DNA of 64,000 nucleotides from Uranotaenia lowii (lineage: Eukaryota; Arthropoda; Insecta; Diptera; Culicidae): NCBI RefSeq assembly GCF_029784155.1, contig NC_073692.1, positions 19,098,126 through 19,162,125 on the forward strand, given 5' to 3'. This document shows, in pieces, positions 22,253 through 32,900 of the stretch. A model generated the notes under the pieces. It was not told the DNA's origin and did no database searches. It worked only from the letters and a program-made list of their open reading frames with translations. Numbering within the stretch: the first letter of the stretch is position 1; every line of letters begins with the position of its first letter. The position numbers and the translations under genes are program-made.

Positions 22253-23460
22253 AAATTGTTTGTACCACACTAGTGTGTCTTTGGCGTAAAGACATGATGA
22301 CAAATCGGGTCAAAATATGACGGGTCCATCATGCTGCTTGACCATCTGCAACAAACGCTTCTGGAGGCATTCCTTGATGTAGTTCTGGGTGTTAATTGTT
22401 TCCATCGGACGGGTTAGATATTTTGCCGCACTCGTAAATTGCCTGTCACACCATCACCTTCTTGTCAAATTTTTCGGTGAAAATAGCCTTATCCATTCCG
22501 GGGATATCCTTGTCCTTGCGTACAGTGAAGTAAATTGTGGCCCAGGAAGTGTTTTATAGTCCAATTTCACATATTTACGTTTCATCGTCCAGAATAATAC
22601 ATCCAGAACTTTTCCAAAATATTGAATCATACAGTTTCCGGGCTTTCGGTTTGACAGAAACGGCTTGATTTGGGTTCCTTGAAGGTTTTCTCTGCTTCCG
22701 GTACGTCTTGAGCGCAAGTCGCTCTTTAGCACGCATCACGTTAGACGTCGAGGTCCCGACTTTTCTGGCCACATCCCGAACGGAAGCCGATGGTTTCTGT
22801 TTGAAGGCATCCCTGATCTTTTTGTCGGTAGCAGGACCTACAGGGCCAAATTTTCGACCACTCTTCGGTTCATCTTCAAAAGTACAATGTTCACCATATT
22901 TCTAATAGCTGTCCGTACTGCCGCTCATAGCAAGTCCGTCCCATTTGCATTTTCATCATTTTTCAGTTTATCGCTGGAATCACTTTAATTTTATCTATAG
23001 TTTCAAGAGAAAACTTTGTTTTCAGTACTTTGTTCTGATGAACATTGAAAAAAACCTCAAGTAATTTTGTCCCATTGAACAAATGATCGCAAGTCGGTCC
23101 CATATGGCATAAATCATAGCATGTCAGTCCCACAGCCATAAGGGCCCAGCAAATGATTTTCAACAGAATCAAAACAACAAAAATTATCATTATAAAGTGA
23201 AAATCTTTCATTGGCCGTTGCAGTGACAGATTCTGTTGATTATTTCGTATATAAACGCATCCAAGTGCTGATTTACCGTTGGACTTTTTACGATTTTTCA
23301 ATGCCGTTTTTCTCATTTCAACAAAAACGCAAATGGGACGGACTTGCTATGAGCGGCAGCGTACCGCTCCGACGCTCACATCTTCTTCTTTGGCCAATTT
23401 TCTTAATGAGTACACCACTAGTGCAAAATACTTTTTCTCTTCTCCGGAGTAAGACCACGC
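22253..23460 (-). pseudogene. DD37E transposase, truncated and interrupted
   Basis: Read on the minus strand: LRKLAKEEDVSVGAVRTAIR spans the MITE insertion point; after a shift come YGEHCTFEDEPKSGRKFGP, ASVRDVARKVGTSTSNVMRA (helix-turn-helix) and KPKARKLYD. The first catalytic motif is ILDDETYVKLDYKTLPGPQF with shifts around it. VMVWQAIYECGK and a second-Asp motif FWPDLSSC follow, with Trp in each replaced by a TGA stop. The sequence stops 20 residues later, before the catalytic Glu. It is related to, but clearly diverged from, the element at 2631-3920. Confidence 0.8.
22918..23359. mobile_element. MITE with ~35-bp inverted repeats and 4-bp CGTA duplication
   Basis: A 442-bp element with inverted ends CTGCCGCTCATAGCAAGTCC... 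that match over ~35 bp with one mismatch. CGTA flanks both sides (22914-22917 and 23360-23363). Removing the element and one CGTA restores an unbroken transposase frame (GAVRTAI), which proves the boundaries and the 4-bp duplication. Near-copies of CAAGTCCGTCCCAT also occur inside (~23089 and ~23117). The 117-codon minus frame inside it has no family match I know and is likely chance. Confidence 0.85.
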
Positions 23461-23470
23461 ACTTTGAAAT

Positions 23471-23837
23471 GTAATCACAAACTAAAGGTTTTTTTTATGT
23501 TACCAAACACAAAAATGTGTAAACAAAAGGACGCAGCCAGTAGAATTCGAAAAAAAATTCGATTCAAAATGACCGTTAACATTAGGCGTGCTCTATATAG
23601 ATTATCCAACATCATTTGAAAAATTTCTCAAGTTTTTTATTGTATAAATTAATTTTAAAAATAAATATTCGGCTTATCGATTTTTGGATGGAATTCGGCC
23701 GGCCGAATATTCGATACATCTCTTTTCAATATCCTTGCAGAAACTTGATTTTGAAATATTTTTATATATTTTTCAAATGTAAAAAACAATCTTAAATCAA
23801 AAACCTACTCATTATGTTTCTCCTTCTATCATTTCAG
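23471..23837. other. Sequence before the first recognised exon; palindrome
   Basis: Contains the perfect 16-bp palindrome ATTCGGCCGGCCGAAT at 23693-23708 and a pyrimidine-rich 3' splice site (TCCTTCTATCATTTCAG) ending at 23837. Confidence 0.7.
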
Positions 23838-23929
23838 ATCAAACTCAAAAAGATCCTCGGGCTCACAGTATGCAGCAACGCCGGGCTAGACGTTTCATCG
23901 ACCAGCGGCGTTTTGGCCTATCCAGCAGG
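23838..23929 (+). CDS. WDR62-like exon: KILGLTV motif
   Basis: 92 bp, entered in phase 0 and leaving two bases over. It encodes IKLKKILGLTVCSNAGLD and then VSSTSGVLAYPAG. This matches the family motif preceding the first propeller (LEKVLGLT...GxxAYxAG in vertebrate members). The last Gly codon is split with exon 37185. Acceptor TTTCAG at 23837, donor GG|GTAAGC. An upstream exon must exist because there is no ATG. Confidence 0.88.
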
Positions 23930-26900
23930 GTAAGCAGTGCTCGAACAATTTGTTCGACTAAATTTGTAAATTTGTTAATTGCTCTCCCTTTCGATGTGCA
24001 TAACTAATTGCTACTGTTGTTGTGTCGATTATTGCCTGCCTACCAGTCAGTCAATAAATTTCCAGTCAGTAGAAAATCTTTTCGAAAATCAGTTGCTGTA
24101 GGTACAATAACACCCCGAGCAATCGGTTGCGGTACCTATAGGCAAATTTCTTTTCCGTCGTTGCCATTTGCAACTTGAAACCGACATCATGTACCGACTG
24201 TATGTAAAAGATCTCCACGCTTAAACATCAATCATCATGTATCGATTGACTTTCTCGGCTGATGCGCGTGTTCCGCGTGCATAGTAAGTAATCCTCCTCT
24301 GCGGAGCGTTTCCCTTCGGGGGGAGTCTAAACTGACGCAAACGCCATTTAAGTATGATGTGATGTGGTTTGCCTATATGTAGACACAATGAACTAGCAAG
24401 TATGGGATTTTCTGCGCCTTCGGCCACTTTGACGATCAACATGGCTTCAATTTGTTTAACAATACTTTATAATCGGGCATTTGAAAGGTTTCACATGGCA
24501 CGAATTGAAAGTCAGGGAGACTGGCGGACAATTTGAATGGCTGTGAATGTGATTTCAACTTTTATAATGTATGTATAAATTTTAATGCAATGCTTCTGAT
24601 AGGATACGACTCACAAACAAGTAGGATAGTGGAAATTTTTTTTATTGCATCACCGGGAAATCCGAGAATTTGAGCACATGGCCGAGAATATTTTATATTT
24701 TTCGAAATTTTTTACCATTCAAAATTTGTTCACCTTAATTTAAAATATGCATGAGATTTTATCTTTGATCCTTTCTAACTCGAAAATAAACAAATATTTT
24801 CGTGAAGTTTGTTCATTATTTTTATTCAAACGGTATTGGCTCATGAAGCGAAGATTTTTAAGGCTGCTGTTGCTGATTGTTTGTTGTGATTTGACATTTC
24901 GGTGCAAAAAAACGGGTTGGCTTAGGAAGCGCAAATTATTAAGGCTGCAGCTGCTGATTGTTTGTTATGATTTGGACTTCCGGTGAGGAAAGACGGATTG
25001 GCTTAGGAAGTGCAGATTTTTAAGGCTACTGCTGATTTAGCGATTGACTTCCGCTAGATAAAGACGGATTAGCTTAGGATATGCAAATTTTAAGGCTGCT
25101 GCCGATTGTTTGTTGTTTGTTATTTGGCCTTCCGATGGAAAAAGCCGGATTTGCTTAGAAAGCGCAGATTTTTGAGGGTACTGCTGCTGATGGTTTGCTT
25201 TGATTTGGCCTTCCGGTGGAAAAAGACGGATTGGCTTAGGAAGCGCAAATTTTTAAGGCTGTTTGGCTTTCCGGTGAATTGGCTTAGGAAGCGCAGATTT
25301 TTAAGGCTGGTACTGCTGATCGTTTGTTGTGATTTGGCTTTGAGGTTGGAGAATACGGAATTGGCTTGGGAAGCGCAAATTTTTAAAGCTGCGGATGCTG
25401 GTTGTTAGTTATCATTTGGCGTTCCGGTGGAAAAAGGCGAAATTGGCTTAGAATGCGCAGATTTTCAAGGCTTCTGCTGTTGATGGTTTGTTATGATTTA
25501 GCCTTCAGGTGAATAAAGACGGAATCGGCTTAGGAAGCGCAGATGTTTAAGGCTGCTGCTGATTGATTGATTTGATTTGGCTTTTAGGTGGATAAAGAGG
25601 GAATTGGCTTAGGAAGCGCAGGTTTTTTAGGCTGCTACTGCTGATTCGGCCTTCCTATAGAAAAAGACGGATTGGCTTAGGAAGCGCAAATTTTTAAGGC
25701 TGCTGTTGACTGATCGATCTGGCTTCTGGTGGAAAAAGCCGGATGCTGCTGATGGTTTGCTTTGATTTGGCCTTTCGGTGAATAAAGACGGAATTGGCTT
25801 AGGAAGCGCAGATTTTTAAAGCTGCTGCTGCTGATTGTTTGTTGCGATTTGGTCTTCCAGTTGAAAAAGACGGATGGGCTTAGGAAGGGCAATTTTTTAA
25901 GGCTGCTAAGCTGATTATTTGTGTGATTCGGCCTCCCGGTGGAAAAGACGGATTAGCTTAGGAAGCGCAAATTTTTAAGGCTACTGCCTTCCGGTGAATG
26001 AAGACAAAATTGGCTTAGGAAGCGCAAATTTTTAAGGCTGATACTGCTGATTTTTTGTTGTGATTTGGCTTTCCGGTTGAAGAAGACGGAATTGGCTTAG
26101 GAAGCGCAGATTTTTAAGGCTGAATGCTGGTTGTTTGTTATGATTAAGCCTTCCGGTAGAGAATGATGGATTGGCTTAGGAAGGCAAATTTTTAAGGCTG
26201 CTCCTGATTGATCGATTTGACTTCCGGTGGATAAAGACAGAATTAGCTCAGGAAGCACAGATTTGTAAGCCTGCTACTGCAGATTATTTTTTTGTGATTT
26301 GGCCTACCGGTGAAAAAAGACGGATTGGCTTCGGAAGCGCAAATTTTCAAGGCTGTTGCTGATTGATCGATCTGACTTCTGGCGGATAAAGACGGATTGG
26401 TTTAGGATGCGCAGATTTTTAAGGCTACTGCTGCTGATTGTTTGTTGTTTGTTCTTTGGCCTTCCGGTGGAAAAACCCGGATTGGCTTAGAAAGCGCAGT
26501 TTTTTGAGAGAACTGCTGCTAATTGTTTGCTTTGATTTGGCCATCCGGTGGAAATAGACGGAACTGGCTTAGTAAGCGCAGATTTTTAAGGCTGCTGCTG
26601 CAGATTGTTAGTTATGATTGAGCCATCCGGTAAAGAAAGGCGAATTGGCTTAGGAAGCGCAAATTTTTAAGGCTGCTGCTGATTTATCGATCAGACTTTT
26701 GGTGGATAACGTTTGTTATTTGGCCTCCGGTGGAAAAAAAATCCGGATTGGCTTAGAAAGCGCAGATTTTTAAGGTACTGCTGCTGATTTGTTGTTTGAA
26801 TTAAGATTTTTCGGAAGCCCAAAATACAATTTAAAATCTGTCGATAAGTTTTGAAAAAAATTTGTTTTGATTATTTCTTGATTTCTGTTTAGTAATTTCT

Positions 26901-29900
26901 GGGCTTTGACAAAGTTTGCCCGGATTTTTCCCGGGTATATGTTCGTCAATTTTGAAATTAAATGCCAAGATTTTGCTAGGTTTCTAGAAAAAAATTGCCC
27001 GGATTTGTCCGGCCCGGATGGGTGCTGAAAAAATTCTGGCAACCTTAAGATAAACCCGGCTCATCTGGAATGCTTATTTTATCTACAAAAATCAGTGCAT
27101 ATAAACCCGGAAAAAAGTATATTGTTAAGCAAAAAACCGGGAAATATATGGGAGTTTCAATATCACATATTGCTAGCAATCCGGCTCATGTTTTCCATTT
27201 TTTTTATTGCAAAATCACTCAAGAGGTCTATTGGAACGAAGTTTCGAACTCAAATGACATTTTAATCTTGTAACAGCGCACAAAACAAATTGCGCGCCAA
27301 ACCCGACCACTCCATATCGAGAAAGGCGCAATCCTCTTTCTTTGATGACCCTCGCGAGATGAGGGAACAACAATCCTATTTAAAACAAATACGGCACCAG
27401 CGCGACAAGGTGATGGTACTCTTGCGCGGGTGGATTTGCTGATCCGATCTTATTTCCATTTATCACTGACATTAAGCGTGGTCGTCAGCAGCGGTCAAGA
27501 ATCGTACTCTGGAGAGGAGCGTTTCGAAACTTGTGCGTTGCACTTTGAGCGATCATCGACACTTTTTTTTACGATTGAGTAGTGCGTCCTAGAGCTGTCG
27601 TTTTCTTGAAAATTAACGACCAATGCACTTGGAAAAGGTGATTATCTAACAAAATCAGTCCATCAGAGTGGCATGGAGATCGAAGAAGATCGTGGCCAGA
27701 CCTTTAAGAGCCCAACAATCCAAATTCGAATCTAGGTAAACGACACTCTTCCGTCCCGTCGAGCATTTTGAGCAATTGATCATCATCAAGTGGTGGGTCG
27801 TTGCTATTTTTGACTCTCTCGACGTAACCGGAGCGAAATTGTGAATGCAATTTACCTTCGTAAGGCTGGGGCGGTCAAGTTTCGTGGAGTTGAACCTCCC
27901 GTGGACCCTTTTATTTCTCGGAGATTTGGGCATCACGAGCACGAACAGTTGTTGTTAGAATGGCACAGTTGTTCAATCACCTTTGGCTTCGATGGCCATC
28001 AAAATCAACATCAACAACAAACGGACAGACGCAACACAGTAACAAAGAGGCCCCCAAACGCAATGCTTAAGAAAAGTCATCTTAAGTCAGTACCCGTGCC
28101 GAAATTGATTTGCATAGCCATTTTTGCAAGAAGGTACCTATGCGGCTTTCGGCTGCTTTCTTGTTGAAAGTTGATGCTGCTTCTTTCTCGAATGCAACAA
28201 GCATACAAAGTAAGTCAAATTCGCGTTACGCATTTTATTCCGAACGACTCTGAAGCCGGCTGTTTTGGATTGAGTTTAAATTCAATCCGTGGCACACTAT
28301 TTGAAGTGAAAACCCTTATAATAAGGGACAATCTTATTTAAAAGCTCTCAATCGAAAGCAATGTCATAAATCTTTTTTTAGGGAAAAAAAATAAAAATAT
28401 GTGTTCCAAGCATATACATGAAATAACCAAATTTAGAATTCAAATCGTTTCTACGATTTTTTACGCTAAAGGTACACCCTTTTTCGCTGCTTTTAAATGA
28501 TTCATAATTGCAAATTGTTGATCTCGAGCAATGACATCGAAGTGTACATTAGACCAATCCCTTTAAAATCCAGCGTTCCTCAAATAAATCATTTATTGTT
28601 ATCCAGAACTTTCTCAAATTTCGGATTGATGTCCCAAATAATTGATTAAGACTCGAGAAACCGATACAAAATATCTCCAGAACGGTGCAAATTGTTTTGG
28701 GTTTTGTTGCTTTCACCGTTTCTTAGATATTTACAAAGTAGAATTGCTGCTTTTGGCAACATTTTTTAAAATGGGAGAGGGCGGTCTGATTCAACGAAAA
28801 CTTTTGATTTTTTTTTAATTTTCATTACAATAAGTCATTAGACTCCAACATATTTGTACATCGACGGAGAGATGTATTCTTGAAGATTCCAAAAAACAAT
28901 GATGCACTTGAAAAAAACATTGCTGTCTGAAGTTATAAAGTATGTTAGTATATAAGTTCTTTCTGGAACAGCTTATGATTACCTGGTAATACATATCGAC
29001 TTTATTTTAAAATTTTAAGTAACTAGAATAAATTACCTACACAATGTATTTAATGTCATAAAAATCGTTTGATATTAACTGCCAGGAAAACACCAACATA
29101 CTAAAAGTCAAATTCCCCCGAAACGGATATTTTGTGAACACCTTTGGAAGGTTAGGTTTGTTATTGCACTCTTACTCTACAATCTCATATCATTCTAGGC
29201 CTTAAACGTTTCATTTCACACAAATTGAAACTAATTTCAAATTGTTAATTTCGAATTGCATTTCCATAAACCTGTTGTTTCGAATCTCAAATCCTGAACA
29301 CAAAACCCTACCTCGTCTTCATTATGGGTTTTTTCTCGAGGAATACAATATGAAAAGTTTAGACTTTGAAACCAACTATTTTAACTTTCAAATTCATTCA
29401 TCAAATATTTATTTAACACATCAACATTCTTGTAGCCATGTGACATGTGTTCACTACTCACGATAGTCTACAGTTTGAGCGAAAAAAACCCAATATCCAT
29501 TACTTTATTCTTAATCGCTCATTCTATTATTTGAAGAAAATTTGTTGATTAATTGCTAATTTTATGCTTATATACAATATTCTTTAAAACACCAATTTCT
29601 GCCTCAATTTTATTTTGTGCTTCTTGTTCGTGTTCCTCTAAATGACTCACTCCACATACAAAATGGTTTCGATAAATTACACAACAAAATACACATTTTT
29701 TTCGACGTGGAAATGATTGAAGAGCTTATTTTTATCCATTTGGATGCCCTGAATGCAAATATGCAATGAGTTTTTTTTATCATCTTTTAGTTTTGAAATC
29801 AAGTTTTGAAGATAGTCAAAAATTATTAAGGAAATGTAAAAAAAAAAAGATTTAAATCACTGATCAATTTTGCCGACATCTAAATTTAATAAGATGAAAA

Positions 29901-32900
29901 AGTTACAGCAGTTTTTTTTTGTTTTTTCCCCATTCTGTGAAATACGGAAATTTCGAAGAATTTTAGAGAAGTTTTAAACAAAATTGAATCTGAGATATTT
30001 TTAAAGCAAGAGTCAAATTGATTTACAGTCTTCAACAAATTTATTAAATGAAATTAAATCTTTTATTTTAAATACATACTCAAAGACTTTCTTTTGTAAT
30101 GTCAAACATACTTGTGATGATATCTTTTCACATTCCTAGAATAAAATTCAACTTTTTAGATTGCTTAATCTCTGAAATTAGAATATTTAGGCAAAGTTTT
30201 TTTTTACTTGATTGAATGGAGGATAATAAACAGATTCAGAATCAACTTGTGATTTTCATGTAGGTTTGTTGGTTCATCAGTTATTAATAATTGATTTTAC
30301 TCAAGTCTGGTTCATTTTAACCCTTCTAAACAGTTTATCACCAAAACTAGAGGGATAGAGAAATTTTTTTCAAAAGATTAGAGTTCGGGACGCTTACATC
30401 TTCCAAATCAAACATTGTAACATAGAGAGAAAAAATGAAGATATTTTGAGTTATCAATTAAATTATATAAATAAGTTTTCAAAATCTCATGACGTTTTAT
30501 TGGAAAAAAATCCTTATTAAATGTTTCAAAACTAATTTTTCTTATCTTCAGATTTCGTTTCTATTTTCAAATAAATTTACCGTATTTCATAGCACAATTG
30601 TTATTTTAATAATTTTTTTAATAAGTTTGTCTTTGTTTTTCAGTTCTGAATTGTTTCCCGAAAACATAATCTTCTTGGAAGCTTATAAATCTAAATCAAA
30701 CGTTAAAAGTGCGACCATAGTGACACGGATGAATAAAATCCTTTCCATCCGATGAAAAACATGAACAGCAATCAATGCACACCTAGCCGTTGGACACAAA
30801 CCAAATCGACAATAACTACAGACTCTCTTGAAAAAGACCAACAAAACTGATCGAAACGCGGATGTTTCAAGCATAACCATTGTTTGATCTCCATCCATGG
30901 CCAAAAATATCAAATTCGATAAATCTAAATTTTCAATAAGACAAACACTGTTTGTACTTTTTGTTCTTTCCACGACGCAATGTTTCAAGTAAGTTTAAAC
31001 TATAAAACATGCTCTGGAAAAAATTATAAAAGTTTCATTTATTTTTATTTTTTTAATCCTTTTTTAACGGTCATGTTTTTTTTTATTGATCCATAAAAAA
31101 CACGAAAAATGATTCGAAGTGGCAACTTTAAAGATAACTAAATTAAATTTGTATTTCCTTTGTGCTTTCAATTCAATATTTACAAGAAAAACTTGGAATT
31201 CCTTATTTTTATGTTTATTATTTTCTTATTAGTTTCAATGATGAATTAATGTATACAAAATGAACAACAAAATAACTTTTTTGGCCTTTTATTTTGATAT
31301 CTGGAAGAATTAGAAAGAAGGATTTTATTTTTGGCTTTGATCACTGGCTCTCTTGATATAAAATTTAATGGATTCTTAATTTCATCAAATTAAATTTAAT
31401 CATAAACTATGTGTTTCGAACAAATTTTCTTTAGATCAAAATGGATATTTATTTTCTTCCTAATCTAGAATTTACATTTCAAACCGCTGTTAAATATTTT
31501 CCCAGTTCAAGAAATAACCGCGGAATTTTGCAATCAGCTCTTCAATTGAAAATGAAGAAAAGAAATGTAAATTTAGTTGATTTATAGCTAACAATTACAC
31601 TAGTTTACAAAATTTTAAAAAAATCGTGAACTTGATTGACTGACCAACATTACTCATTGAGTGATGGACAAAATTTGCGGCCTTTGAATTGCAATAACTT
31701 TTTTACTTCAAGTCCAATCGAGTTACAGTCTTCGGGTGAAATATTTGTCTCAACTTAGGCTTTAAGAAAATCAACCATCAAAAACAATCGGCTTGTGATG
31801 AAAAAAGTTATTGATGGAAAATCAGTATTTTTCATTCCTCCCGGGCAAAATACCTTAAAATTTTATTCACGTTTGAGACTCAAGCAACCCCTCCCTATGG
31901 TCAGATTCCTGAAATTTGGCATTTGACCTTTTGGTAAGCTAATAAATAATTTTGACTTGAATCGAGTGAGATTTATCATGTTTCATTCTTCCTATACTAT
32001 GATAAGTGTACTGCGCTTCGTTGAATTATTAAAAACTACAAAAAATACTGTTATGGTAAAGTAGCCATAACTTCTTAAATTTTCAATCGATTTTGATAAA
32101 TAACCACTTGAAATCTTTGTTTTAACCCTTTAATGCATAGTGTTGTTTTAAAACAACACTAATCTCAATTCAAATATCTCGGAAACGCGCGGAAATTTTT
32201 AAAAGATGTATGGACGAAAAATGTTCTTGAGATTAAACGAAATTAGCCCATGGTATTTTTTATTACGATATTTCATTGTTTTTGTGAGATATCGAACAAG
32301 GTAGGCGGAAAAAATGCAAAATTCAAATTTATTTATTTTTTCGAAAAAAGTAGTTTTTGGAAAATTGCTGATATTTCTTCAGATTCGCAAATTCTATCAA
32401 ATTTTTTAACCTCAATCAATCACAAACACCTTCCTGCACCCAATTAAGAAGGTTTTGAAGAAATTTACAAAACCGTATTGAAATGAATTAAGAATTTCAA
32501 AAAATATTTTTCAAGTTTGATGGGCCATAACTTTTACAATACTCAAAAGAACGACTTCAAACCTGTTGAGTTGTGTTATTCGAATTAGAATGTTAATATT
32601 TCACTGGATCAATAACTGATATTCCCATTTAAAAAAAGTCATGCATTAAAGGGTTAAATTGACATTTAATCGAAGAAAACCAGATTTTTTAAATGTTACC
32701 ATCGAGTCTAAAACTTTCGCTGAAACAAAATTTTCTCTAAAAAAAATGCGTTTTTTATAATTTTTTCTATCATAAAGTCACTAATATCAACAATACTGTT
32801 GATCATACGCAAAAACAGTGTTCAGATGATCGATAGAAAATTTATTCACCTTCAATATGCAAAAGAAGGATTTCAAATTACTGTTATGCCGTCCGAGATA

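Larger units (their letters stand above)
22253..23470 (-). mobile_element. Second DD37E Tc1/mariner remnant, split by a MITE
   Basis: Minus-strand transposase sequence at 22253-22917 and 23360-23470, interrupted by the MITE at 22918-23359. It is truncated at the 3' side after the motif YAKDTLVWYKQ, which abuts the ~160-bp tandem repeat. No terminal inverted repeats were found, so this is a relic. Confidence 0.8.

Noticed and set aside
22963..23316. 117-codon minus frame with a hydrophobic stretch
   Set aside because: Lies wholly inside the MITE with CGTA duplication; MITEs of this size do not encode proteins and no homologue is recognised.
24747..25408. Periodic 27-residue peptide frames (LRKRRFLRLLLLIVCCDLAF type)
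   Set aside because: They are produced by the ~81-bp satellite; unit-length changes break every frame within a few units and there is no start or conserved domain.
27841..28167. 108-codon plus frame with a Gln/His run
   Set aside because: No known motif, overlapped by a similar-length minus frame, no splice context; probably chance in a less AT-rich part of the intron.
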